63,834 nt of DNA, from NCBI GenBank assembly GCA_019449635.1, contig JAGRPI010000042.1, positions 1-63,834 on the forward strand, given 5' to 3'. Source of the stretch: Candidatus Ferrigenium bremense (GTDB lineage: Bacteria; Pseudomonadota; Gammaproteobacteria; Burkholderiales; Gallionellaceae). The position numbers were made by a program, and so were the translations under genes. The notes under the pieces were generated by a model. That model was not told the origin of the DNA, searched no databases, and worked only from the letters and a program-made list of their open reading frames with translations. Positions 29,560-37,776 of this stretch are shown in pieces. The first letter of the stretch is position 1; each line of letters opens with the position of its first letter.

Positions 29560-29982
29560 TTACTGGATGTTAAGGCGTCTTGCCTTGGCAGCGGCCTGTT
29601 TGGGCAGGCGCAACTCCAGCACACCGTTGTTATATTTTGCCTGCGCAGCAGCCTCGTCCACGTCCTGACCCAGCGTGAAGGCGCGCGACACCTTGCCGTA
29701 ATAGCGTTCGCTGCGCAGCACTTTCTCGCCTTCCTTCACTTCTTTTTCATTCCTGATTTCCGCACTGATGGCAACCTGGTTGCCGTCGATGGTGACATGG
29801 ATATCCTCTTTTTTCACGCCGGGAATCTCGGCATGAACGGTATAAGCCTTCTCGTCTTCGCTCACGTCCATCTTGACCTGCACTTCCGGCTGCCCTTCAA
29901 AACGCACCGGACGCATGAAAAAGCCGCGGAACAAGTCGTCAAATGCGTCGTCGGCTGGGTTATAGCGCGAAATGTTAGCCAT
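29560..29982 (-). CDS. small heat shock protein, Hsp20/alpha-crystallin family
   Basis: A 140-residue chaperone. The alpha-crystallin domain spans residues ~35-130 (VQVKMDVSEDEKAYTVHAEIPGVKKEDIHVTIDGNQVAISAEI ... YNNGVLELRLPK). The C-terminal I-x-I anchor is represented only by LNIQ. It holds unfolding proteins in a refoldable state. The 3' end abuts a MITE-like element. Confidence 0.9.
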   Translation of the reverse strand: MANISRYNPADDAFDDLFRGFFMRPVRFEGQPEVQVKMDVSEDEKAYTVHAEIPGVKKEDIHVTIDGNQVAISAEIRNEKEVKEGEKVLRSERYYGKVSRAFTLGQDVDEAAAQAKYNNGVLELRLPKQAAAKARRLNIQ

Positions 29983-30108
29983 CTCATCCTCCTGTCCTTA
30001 ACAATCCGGGACATCCCCGTACTGGCGGACATGAGGGCATGGCAATATGATTTCAAGCCTTAAGTGTCGATCACGGCAGCGCGGTGGGCGGTCATGCCGC
30101 CCCTCGCC

Positions 30109-30558
30109 TCATTTTTTCGGTTCTTTCAGCGGCCGGACTTCCACCTGCACGTCAACCTTGACGCTGTGCTTGTCGGCCATTTCGATGCTCAACGTCAACG
30201 GCACGGTTGCACCGGCCTTGAGCGGGGCCTTCAAGCCTGCCAATACCAGATGATAGCCATGCATGTTCATGTCCAGCCGCGCATTGGCCGGCAGGGGGAT
30301 GGACTTGACCTCGTACATCTTCATCATGCCGCCTTTATGCTCCATGGTGTGCATCTCCGCAGTCTTGGAGGCATTGCTGGAGACGCCGACTATTGTCGCT
30401 GCCTGATTGCTGGTAATGGACATGTACACCATCGCCATATCCTGCCCCGGGAGAGTAGCGCGCGTCCATGCGCCTTCAACCTGAATGTCGCCCGCATAAG
30501 CGCCGGTGCTCAGCAACAAGGCTGCCAGCAGCCCGCCAAATCGATAAATATTTATCAT
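30109..30558 (-). CDS. periplasmic copper chaperone PCu(A)C
   Basis: A 149-residue protein with a signal peptide (cleavage after AYA, about residue 22). The copper-binding motif HxnM...HxM is seen as MHTMEHKGGMMKM (residues ~74-86) and MNMHGYHLVL (~103-112). Relatives deliver Cu(I) to cytochrome oxidase in the periplasm. It is divergent from the RegBA genes. Confidence 0.9.
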   Translation of the reverse strand: MINIYRFGGLLAALLLSTGAYAGDIQVEGAWTRATLPGQDMAMVYMSITSNQAATIVGVSSNASKTAEMHTMEHKGGMMKMYEVKSIPLPANARLDMNMHGYHLVLAGLKAPLKAGATVPLTLSIEMADKHSVKVDVQVEVRPLKEPKK

Positions 30559-30713
30559 GATATTCCTCCGTTATTAAAGTAATCGAGCCTGGAAATTATA
30601 CATGCCGAAAAAGCCGGCTGTTCCTGCGACCTATTCTAATTGAAAGGTTCCGTCCGGGAATGCGGCAAAATGCCGCACCCCCCGACACCCCTCTCTCCGC
30701 TTACAATAACCGG

Positions 30714-31991
30714 ATGAACAATACGATACTGTCTTCCCTCCCCGGCCACAGCCAGTTGCGCCGCCTGGTCGCGTTGCGCAGCATGGCTGTCACGGCGCAG
30801 CTCATGACGCTTGCGGCAGTCTGGAAGATTCTGGAGCTGGAGCTGGATTGGCAGCCGATGTTGCTGACCATCGCCGCGCTCGCCGCGATAAATCTGTTTT
30901 CCTGGCTGCGGCTGCGCAGCGGCAAGCCGGTTCCCAATATGGAGTTATTCGGCCAATTGTGCGTCGATGTGCTGGCGCTCAGCCTATTGCTTTATTACAG
31001 CGGCGGCTCGACCAACCCTTTTGTCTCGCTTTACCTGCTGCCGCTGGTGATCGCCGCCGCAACGCTGCCGGGCCGCTACACCTGGGGGATGGCGGCGCTT
31101 ACTTCCGCCTGCTACAGCGTGCTGATGTTCTATTACATTCCGCTGCCGCACAACCATCAGCATGACGGTGACAGCGCGTTCAATGCGCATGTGGTGGGCA
31201 TGTGGCTCGGCTTTGTCTTCAGCACGGTGGTGGTGGCATATTTCGTGGTGAAAATGGCACAGGCGGTGCGCAATCGAGACGAGATGCTGGCCCGCGTGCG
31301 CGAGGAGATCCTGCGCAACGAGCGGATCGTGGCGCTCGGCACTCAGGCCGCCGGCGCAGCGCATGAACTGGGCACGCCGCTGTCTACGATGGCAGTGGTG
31401 ATCGGTGAATTGCAGCATGAAGCCTCAGCACAGCCCGGCTGGCGCGATGCTTTGGGCATCCTCAATGAGCAGGTGCGCGGCTGCAAGCGCATCCTCGACA
31501 AGATACTGGCCAACGCGCAAGTCAGCGTGGCAACTTCGCTGCAACCGGCCGATCGCATGATGGCGGAAGTGCTGGACGAATGGCAGTTGCTGCGTCCCAC
31601 CGCTCAGTACCAATATCACAGCGACGGCACACAACCCGCACCACTCATCGGTGTGGACGCCACGCTGCGCGCCGCACTGATGAACCTGCTCAATAATGCA
31701 GCGGACGCGGCGCCCCCGAGCGACGCTCCGGAAGCGATCGAAATCCGCTCGCACTGGGATGCCGCCAACTTCACGCTGAAAATCCACGACCATGGGAGCG
31801 GACTGAGTGAAGAAGCGGAACTCAAGGCCGGGTCGGCATTCTTCACCACCAAAACGGAAGGGCACGGGCTTGGCCTGTTTCTGGCCAATGCCACCCTCGA
31901 GCGCATGGGCGGCTCGGTGCGCCTGTTCAATCGCGAGCAAGGCGGCGCAACCACGGAAATCATCTTACCCATCACCAGGGCTTCCCTATGA
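30714..31991 (+). CDS. regB: redox sensor histidine kinase, RegB/PrrB family
   Basis: A 425-residue kinase with six N-terminal helices (residues ~18-180). The quinone-site motif GGSTNPFVSLYLLPL is at residues 97-111. The H-box is AGAAHELGTPLSTM (His217) and the ATPase part has NLLNNAADAA and HGLGLFLANATLERMGG. Cys257 (VRGCKRIL) corresponds in position to the redox-active Cys of RegB. The gene overlaps regA by 4 bp. RegBA controls respiratory and carbon-fixation genes by redox state in relatives. Confidence 0.9.
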   Translation: MNNTILSSLPGHSQLRRLVALRSMAVTAQLMTLAAVWKILELELDWQPMLLTIAALAAINLFSWLRLRSGKPVPNMELFGQLCVDVLALSLLLYYSGGSTNPFVSLYLLPLVIAAATLPGRYTWGMAALTSACYSVLMFYYIPLPHNHQHDGDSAFNAHVVGMWLGFVFSTVVVAYFVVKMAQAVRNRDEMLARVREEILRNERIVALGTQAAGAAHELGTPLSTMAVVIGELQHEASAQPGWRDALGILNEQVRGCKRILDKILANAQVSVATSLQPADRMMAEVLDEWQLLRPTAQYQYHSDGTQPAPLIGVDATLRAALMNLLNNAADAAPPSDAPEAIEIRSHWDAANFTLKIHDHGSGLSEEAELKAGSAFFTTKTEGHGLGLFLANATLERMGGSVRLFNREQGGATTEIILPITRASL

Positions 31992-32536
31992 CCGAACTAC
32001 CTGAAGAATCTGCTTCGCTTTTGCTGGTGGACGACGACATCACCTTCTGCAAGGTACTGAAGCGCGCACTGGAAAAACGCGGTTTCAGTATTGCAGTGGC
32101 GCATAGCGTCGAGGAAGCAATCCCCATGGCGGAAGGCAATCCGCCGGAATTCGCGGTCGTGGACCTGAAGATGGGCGGCGCACCGGGATTGACCCTGGTC
32201 AAGGTATTGCACCAGCTTGACCCGAATACACGCATCGTGGTGCTGACCGGTTATGCCAGCATCGCCACTGCCGTCGAAGCCATCAAACTGGGCGCGACGC
32301 AATACCTGTCCAAGCCTGCCAACGCGGATGAAATCGTCGCGGCGTTCGGACACACCGCCAGCAGCGATACGCCGATCAAGGCGCAGCCGACGCAGATCGA
32401 AAACCTGGAATGGGAACACATACAGCGCGTGCTGCACGAGCATGGCGAAAATATTTCGGCCACCGCGCGCGCGCTCAACATGCACCGCCGCACGCTGCAA
32501 CGCAAACTTGCCAAACCGCCTTCACGCGACGAATGA
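31988..32536 (+). CDS. regA: response regulator, RegA/PrrA/ActR family
   Basis: A 182-residue regulator. The receiver domain has the acidic pair DDD at residues 15-17, phospho-acceptor Asp59 (VVDLKM) and Lys near residue 109 (YLSKPAN). A Fis-type helix-turn-helix (ISATARALNMHRRTLQRKL) ends the protein. It is translationally coupled to regB and the two form a complete two-component system. Confidence 0.92.
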   Translation: MTELPEESASLLLVDDDITFCKVLKRALEKRGFSIAVAHSVEEAIPMAEGNPPEFAVVDLKMGGAPGLTLVKVLHQLDPNTRIVVLTGYASIATAVEAIKLGATQYLSKPANADEIVAAFGHTASSDTPIKAQPTQIENLEWEHIQRVLHEHGENISATARALNMHRRTLQRKLAKPPSRDE

Positions 32537-32617
32537 GCGTCCCTCTCGCGAATCTTGCCCATCTCTCGTATAGTTTGAATTGCCGCCGCCAAACAATTAA
32601 CCCGCAAACATATACCC

Positions 32618-33493
32618 ATGACTGACGAAAGCACCCGCCTCAGGCTCAAGCAAGCGCTTGCCAATCTCGATTCCCTGCCCGCCATGCCGGCCACCGTACA
32701 GAAATTGCTGGCGCTGCCGCTGGATACCGACGAGGGCGAAGCGCAAATGCTCAAGCTGGTCGAGCAGGATCCGCAGATCTCCGCAAAAATAATCAGCCTG
32801 GCGAACTCCCCGGTCATGGGCGCTTCGCGCAACCTCAGCAAAGTCTCCGATGCTGCGATGCTGATTGGCATGACACGGGTCAAATCGGTCGCCGTCGGCA
32901 TCGCCTCGATGTCCCATCTCGCCAAGTCACCCCCGGGGAAATATTTCAAGCTGCAAGACCTGTGGCTGCACAGCATGACCGTCGCCGCCGTGATGCGCAC
33001 CATTGCGCAAGCCATGCCGAGAGACGCCCGCCCCAATGAGGATCAGATTTTTCTGGCGGGACTACTGCACGACATCGGCTTCATCGCTTTGCACCATCTC
33101 GACGCAGCAGCGAGCGACGAACTGCATCACCAGTTGCTTCTGCAGCCCGAGCGCCCCATTCTGGAAGTCGAGCTGGAGACCCTGGGCATCACGCACTGCT
33201 ATATCGGCTCGCAACTGGCACGGCATTGGCACCTGCCGGAGGAGATCATTGCCGTGCTGGGTTACCACCATCCCCCTTACGTCGAAGAAGTCGCAGCCGA
33301 AAACCCGCTGGTGCGCCTGGTCAGCCTGTCCGAAAAAGTCGCGCCATACTTCGGCATTGCCGAGCATACCGGCGACGCAATCCAGGAATATGAATGGGCA
33401 GAACTGGGTATCGACCCGGCGGATGTCGAGGATATTTGCGACCGGGCCAACGAACTTGCGGTACAAACCGCGCAACTTGGCGGGGCGCTCTAG
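32618..33493 (+). CDS. HDOD domain protein
   Basis: A 291-residue soluble protein with one HDOD domain (residues ~15-215): LPAMPATVQKLLALPLD, VEQDPQISAKIISLANSPVMG, and a retained HD dyad in LAGLLHDIGFIALHH. HDOD proteins are signalling scaffolds without a settled enzymatic activity. It follows regA by 81 bp on the same strand and may be co-transcribed. Confidence 0.85.
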   Translation: MTDESTRLRLKQALANLDSLPAMPATVQKLLALPLDTDEGEAQMLKLVEQDPQISAKIISLANSPVMGASRNLSKVSDAAMLIGMTRVKSVAVGIASMSHLAKSPPGKYFKLQDLWLHSMTVAAVMRTIAQAMPRDARPNEDQIFLAGLLHDIGFIALHHLDAAASDELHHQLLLQPERPILEVELETLGITHCYIGSQLARHWHLPEEIIAVLGYHHPPYVEEVAAENPLVRLVSLSEKVAPYFGIAEHTGDAIQEYEWAELGIDPADVEDICDRANELAVQTAQLGGAL

Positions 33494-33547
33494 CCCGGTC
33501 TGACGGGCCTGCCTGGATGCGGGGTTGTAACCTGCTGAAATGGGCTG

Positions 33548-33997
33548 TTACTCTTCCTGAAGGTGCTTGTTGATCTCGGCCAGTGCCTGGATGATACGGC
33601 GCAGCGACTGGCTGTATTCGTTCCCGAATATCGCGGCCGCGCCACCGCGGTCGCCGCCCTTCAGCCTTTCGATGATGAGCACGCCAAGCTGGTGAAACTG
33701 CCGGTGCGCCTCACTCAATTGCCGGTGCACCTCCGGCTCGCAAAACGGCTCCAATACCGAACCGTTGATCCAGCTCCCCAGCTGGCAAATGCCGTCCTGC
33801 CCGAGCGGGGCGGACTCCAGGGATTCGCGCATATTTCCCTGCACGTGATGCCCCAGACGCGTCTTCCACAATATATGCGCCTCGGCTGCCGCGACAAGAT
33901 TGAGCCTGTTGCGCAGATCGTGCTTCTGGTAACGATCAATTCCCAGGAAATCTTTTACATCGGTTAACAGTACCATCGCAACTCTCCCGTGAATCAT
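33548..33997 (-). CDS. CZB (chemoreceptor zinc-binding) domain protein
   Basis: A 149-residue protein that appears to be a stand-alone CZB domain: the zinc ligands H-x3-W (AHILWKTRLGHHVQG), C-x-LGSW (ICQLGSWI), and the later His-x6-His (EVHRQLSEAHRQFHQ). In known proteins CZB domains sit on chemoreceptors or diguanylate cyclases and sense zinc or hypochlorite. The start could be at 33997 or 33976. It is transcribed opposite to the HDOD gene. Confidence 0.75.
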   Translation of the reverse strand: MIHGRVAMVLLTDVKDFLGIDRYQKHDLRNRLNLVAAAEAHILWKTRLGHHVQGNMRESLESAPLGQDGICQLGSWINGSVLEPFCEPEVHRQLSEAHRQFHQLGVLIIERLKGGDRGGAAAIFGNEYSQSLRRIIQALAEINKHLQEE

Positions 33998-34173
33998 GAT
34001 GCATACTTTATATCGACTCGAAGTTAAAAGAACAATATGCCGAAATGCCTATATATTTCGGCCTAGCCATATTCCGCGCCTATCTGCCGGGCTTTCCGGC
34101 TGCAACGCATCCCATGATATTTATTGAGACAGCTTCTAGGAATATAATCACGTCCCGAAACCGCCACTTAGCC

Positions 34174-35310
34174 ATGAAAATCCTCCTCTTGCTCGCCAGC
34201 TTGCTGTTGCCTGCCGCGGCTCTCGCCCTGCCACCGCAAATTCCCGCCGCGCCTGCCCTGGCAGCCAGGTCCTACCTGCTGTACGACTACACCAGCAGCC
34301 AGGTTCTGGTGAACCAGAACGGCGACGAGCGCATAGAACCCGCTTCGCTGACCAAGCTGATGACCGCTTATCTGGTTTTTGACGCGCTCAAGCACGGCAC
34401 GCTGTTGCCGGAACAATTCCTGACCGTTCCCGCTGCCGCGGTGCGCAACATCAGCGGCGAATCGCGCATGCTGCTCAAGGCCGGGCAAAACGTGACCGTG
34501 GACGAACTGTTGCGCGGGCTGATCGTGCAATCCGGCAACGATGCAGCCATCACGCTGGCGCTCAATATTGCCGGCAGCGAGGCGGGCTTCGTTGACCTGA
34601 TGAACTGGGAAGCGAAACGGCTGGGCATGATCAATACCCACTTCACCAACCCGGTGGGCCTGCCCGACGCGCAACACTACAGCAGCGCATCCGATCTGGC
34701 GTTGCTGGCCGCAGCCATCGTGCGCGACTACCCGCAGCACTATGCGCTGTTCGGGCTGCGCGATTACACTTTCAACAACGTCACCCAGGCCAATCGCAAC
34801 CGCCTGTTATGGATCGACCCCTACGCGGACGGCCTGAAAACAGGTCACACCGAAACTGCCGGGTATTGTCTGGTCGGTTCGATCAAACGCGACAACCGCC
34901 GCCTGATCTCGGTGCTGCTCGGTGCGGCTTCCGACAACCTGCGCGCCACCGAAAGCCAGAAACTGCTGAATTTCGGCTTCCAGCATTTTGATGCGGTGCG
35001 CCTGTACCAGAAGGACCAGCCGGTCACCAAGATGCGCATCTGGAAAGGCACGAAAAGCCACCTTAAAGTCGGCTTCCGCCAGGATCTGTTCCTGACCATT
35101 CCCAAAGGTAAACTGGCCCAACTCAAGGTGACAATGGAAACGCGCCAGCCCATCCTCGCGCCGGTCAGCGGCGGGCAGCAACTGGGCGTGCTCAAGCTGG
35201 CCCTGTCCGGCAAACCCTACGCAGAATTTCCGTTGATCGCCCTGGAGGACGCACCGCTGGCGAATGTATTCTCGCGCGGCTGGGACAGCATCCGCCTGCT
35301 GTTCGAATAA
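34174..35310 (+). CDS. D-alanyl-D-alanine carboxypeptidase (penicillin-binding protein 5/6 type)
   Basis: A 378-residue DD-carboxypeptidase that trims peptidoglycan stem peptides. Signal peptide at residues 1-18. Active-site motifs: SLTK (Ser58), SGN near residue 116, and KTG near residue 226. The C-terminal PBP5_C beta domain follows, ending with an amphipathic membrane-binding helix (FSRGWDSIRLLFE). The ATG at 34174 gives the signal peptide; an upstream ATG at 34045 would not. It starts the conserved order with dat, ybeD, lipB and lipA. Confidence 0.94.
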   Translation: MKILLLLASLLLPAAALALPPQIPAAPALAARSYLLYDYTSSQVLVNQNGDERIEPASLTKLMTAYLVFDALKHGTLLPEQFLTVPAAAVRNISGESRMLLKAGQNVTVDELLRGLIVQSGNDAAITLALNIAGSEAGFVDLMNWEAKRLGMINTHFTNPVGLPDAQHYSSASDLALLAAAIVRDYPQHYALFGLRDYTFNNVTQANRNRLLWIDPYADGLKTGHTETAGYCLVGSIKRDNRRLISVLLGAASDNLRATESQKLLNFGFQHFDAVRLYQKDQPVTKMRIWKGTKSHLKVGFRQDLFLTIPKGKLAQLKVTMETRQPILAPVSGGQQLGVLKLALSGKPYAEFPLIALEDAPLANVFSRGWDSIRLLFE

Positions 35311-35320
35311 CCCCGAAAAA

Positions 35321-35605
35321 CGATTCAATCCGCAGATTACGCAGATTAAACAGATTACCAGTGCGATACTCAAGAACCATCGTTATCCAATCCGTTTGCG
35401 CCGACACGCTTCTGCCATGTTGTTTAAACATGACGACAAAATTGAAATGGCAACCTTGTGAGCCGTTCGTGGTGAGCTTGTCGAACCACAAACAGCTTCC
35501 AGAAAGGCTGTTCGCCCTTCGACAAGCTCAGGACGAACGGTTATTTTTGCGGCAGCATTTATGTCGCTATGTTTAATCTGCGCCAATCTGTGTAATCTGC
35601 GGACG
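35321..35605. repeat. CCGCAGATTACGCAGATTAA inverted repeat interrupted by a MITE-like element
   Basis: Left arm at about 35321-35356 (ATCCGCAGATTACGCAGATT) and right arm at about 35576-35608 (AATCTGTGTAATCTGCGGAC) are inverted copies. The family A element 35424-35576 lies between them, as if inserted into an older repeat. This fills the 325-bp gap between the carboxypeptidase and dat; no gene is seen. Confidence 0.65.
35424..35576. mobile_element. 153-bp MITE-like element, family A, copy 2
   Basis: The ends TTAAACATGACGACAAAAT (35424 on) and ATTTATGTCGCTATGTTTAA (35557-35576) are imperfect inverted repeats. The core with GTTCGTGGTGAGCTTGTCG and CTTCGACAAGCTCAGGACG matches copy 1 at 11969-12121, at identical length. 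Confidence 0.8.
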
Positions 35606-35635
35606 ATTGCAGTTTCAGCATAAAAGGAACACAAC

Positions 35636-36505
35636 ATGACGATCTACCTGAACGGCCAGTACCTGCCCATTGAGGAAGCGAAGATTTCCGTGCTGGATCG
35701 CGGATTCATTTTCGGCGACGGCGTGTACGAAGTGATCCCGGTCTATTCGCGCAAGGCATTCCGCCTGGAAGAACACTTGCGCCGCCTGCAACACAGCCTG
35801 GACGGCATCCGGCTCGCCAATCCGCACAGCAACGCGGAATGGGCCGCCATCATCAAGCAGATCATCGCGCACAATACCGGCGAGGATCAGTCCCTGTACC
35901 TGCATATCACGCGCGGCGTGGCCAGGCGTGATCACGCCTTTCCCTCCCCCCCGGTCCAACCGACCGTGTTCGTGATGAGCAACCCGCTGCTCACTCCGCC
36001 CGCCGAGCTATTGCAAAGCGGCATCGCCTGCATCACCGCGCCGGACAACCGCTGGCTGCGCTGCGACATCAAGGCCATCGCGCTGCTGCCCAACGTACTG
36101 CTGCGCCAGATGGCAGTCGATGCGGGCTGCGCCGAGACCATCCTGATCCGCCCCGAATCCATGACCGATGGGGCGTTCATGACCGAGGGCGCGGCCAGTA
36201 ATATCTTCGCAGTGAAGAACGGCACGCTGCTCGCGCCGCCCAAGAACAACCTGATGCTGCCCGGCATCACTTACGACGTGGTGCTGGAGCTCGCCGCCGC
36301 CAATGGCATCCCGCATGAAGTGCGCAGGATCGCTGTTGCGGAAGTGTTCGCCGCCGACGAATTATTGCTCACCTCGTCTACCAAAGAAGTGCTGGCAATC
36401 ACGCAGCTCGACGGCAAACAGGTCGGCACCGGCAAACCGGGCGCGGTGTTTGCCCAGTTGCACGCGCTGTATCAGGATTTTAAACGCGATGTAATGCGTG
36501 CATAG
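35636..36505 (+). CDS. D-amino acid aminotransferase (class IV PLP)
   Basis: A 289-residue class IV aminotransferase. Family features: VLDRGFIFGDGVYEVIPVY at the N-terminus, the PLP Lys in CDIKAIALLPNVL (near residue 145), TEGAASNIFAV, and the C-terminal LLLTSSTKEVLAI. A D-alanine transaminase role (supply of D-Glu/D-Ala for the cell wall) is likely from similarity and from the neighbouring carboxypeptidase; a branched-chain or aminodeoxychorismate-lyase role is less likely. Confidence 0.88.
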   Translation: MTIYLNGQYLPIEEAKISVLDRGFIFGDGVYEVIPVYSRKAFRLEEHLRRLQHSLDGIRLANPHSNAEWAAIIKQIIAHNTGEDQSLYLHITRGVARRDHAFPSPPVQPTVFVMSNPLLTPPAELLQSGIACITAPDNRWLRCDIKAIALLPNVLLRQMAVDAGCAETILIRPESMTDGAFMTEGAASNIFAVKNGTLLAPPKNNLMLPGITYDVVLELAAANGIPHEVRRIAVAEVFAADELLLTSSTKEVLAITQLDGKQVGTGKPGAVFAQLHALYQDFKRDVMRA

Positions 36506-36564
36506 GAGCGATCCATGAACCGGCAATCACAACATGATATGAGCAGCCGCGATATTCAATTTAA

Positions 36565-36694
36565 GGAACCTCTGATTAAGTCCAAAACTGTGGTTCGATA
36601 CATTTCCCGTTCGCCCCGAGTGCCGTGCCAACGCGGTGTATCGAGGGGTGAGAACGGAAAATACTCACCACGAACGGACTTAATCAGAGGTTCC
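36565..36694. mobile_element. 130-bp MITE-like element, family B, copy 2
   Basis: The ends GGAACCTCTGATTAAGTCC and GGACTTAATCAGAGGTTCC are perfect inverted repeats. TTAA flanks both ends (36561-36564 and 36695-36698), a possible 4-bp target duplication. The interior differs from copy 1 (29429-29558) at only a few positions. It lies between dat and ybeD. Confidence 0.85.
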
Positions 36695-36799
36695 TTAAAC
36701 TAATATCTTCGTAGGAGCACGCCCTGCGTGCGAATCGCGGCTAGGAGCCGCTCCTGCATCAGCATTTTTGCTCTACTGGAATGAAAATAGAAAAAGACC

Positions 36800-37084
36800 A
36801 TGAGTGAATTGCCAGCAAACAAATTAACCGCCAGCCTGCTCGAATATCCCTGCGAATTTCCGCTGAAGATATTCGGTCTGCAGCAGGCGGGTTTTGCGCA
36901 GGCCGTGCTGGAAGTAGTCGGCAGGCACGATCCGGGATTCACCGCCGCCAGCATGGAAATGCGCGCCAGCAAGAACGCACGTTATATCAGCCTGACCTGC
37001 ACGATAAACGCCACTTCGCGCGAGCAGCTCGACGCGCTGTATCAGGAATTATGCGATCACCCGTCGATAGTGATGGTGTTATGA
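36800..37084 (+). CDS. ybeD: YbeD/DUF493 family protein
   Basis: A 94-residue protein with the ferredoxin-like ACT-type fold expected for DUF493 (LEYPCEFPLKIFGLQQAGFAQAVLEVVGRHDP ... YISLTCTINATSREQLDALYQEL). A link to lipoate metabolism is suggested by constant association with lipB. Its stop overlaps the lipB start codon (ATGA). Confidence 0.88.
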   Translation: MSELPANKLTASLLEYPCEFPLKIFGLQQAGFAQAVLEVVGRHDPGFTAASMEMRASKNARYISLTCTINATSREQLDALYQELCDHPSIVMVL

Positions 37085-37776
37085 CAAAAAGTGGGGAGAG
37101 CGCAGCGAGGGGTGGAAAAATGGAGATTGGAAAACATGTTGCGCCACCGGTCATCCACTCGCTCGGGCTGGTCGAATACCAGCCGACCTGGGACGCGATG
37201 AAGAAATTCACCGCCGAACGCAAAGCAGAAACACGCGACGAAATCTGGCTGGCGCAGCATCCGCCGACCTACACGCAAGGCCTGGCGGGCAAGCCGGAAC
37301 ACCTGCTGCATCCCACCGACATACCGGTCATCAGGATCGATCGCGGCGGGCAGATCACCTATCACGGCCCCGGCCAGATCGTCGCCTACCTGCTGCTCGA
37401 CCTGCGCCGCTGGAAAATCAACGTGCGCGAACTGGTGCGCCTGATGGAACAGGCGGTGATCGACCTGCTCGGCGAATTCGCCGTGGCCGCGCAAAGCCGC
37501 GAGGATGCGCCCGGCGTGTATGTCGGCGATGCGAAGATCGCCTCGCTCGGCCTGAAGATCAAACACGGCTGCTGCTACCACGGCCTCGCGCTGAACGTGG
37601 ATATGGACCTGACCCCGTTCGCCAACATCAACCCCTGCGGCTACGCCGGGCTGCGTGTCACCCAATGCCGCGAACTCGGCATCACCGCCGGCATCGAAGA
37701 ACTGCAAGCGCTGCTGGCACAGAATTTGATCCACGGTCTGCAGCAACACCTGCACGGGGATAGACCATGCCATTGA
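37081..37776 (+). CDS. lipB: octanoyl-(acyl carrier protein):protein N-octanoyltransferase
   Basis: A 231-residue enzyme that moves octanoyl groups from ACP to lipoyl domains. Motifs: FTAERKAETRDEIWLAQHPPTYTQGLAGKPEHLL, IDRGGQITYHGPGQIVAYLLLDL, and GVYVGDAKIASLGLKIKHGCCYHGLALNVDMDL, which contains the catalytic Lys and the Cys (HGCCYHG). The start overlaps ybeD. lipA, the expected next gene, is 5.3 kb away; an MmeI-like gene overlaps the last 10 bases. Confidence 0.95.
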   Translation: MTKSGESAARGGKMEIGKHVAPPVIHSLGLVEYQPTWDAMKKFTAERKAETRDEIWLAQHPPTYTQGLAGKPEHLLHPTDIPVIRIDRGGQITYHGPGQIVAYLLLDLRRWKINVRELVRLMEQAVIDLLGEFAVAAQSREDAPGVYVGDAKIASLGLKIKHGCCYHGLALNVDMDLTPFANINPCGYAGLRVTQCRELGITAGIEELQALLAQNLIHGLQQHLHGDRPCH

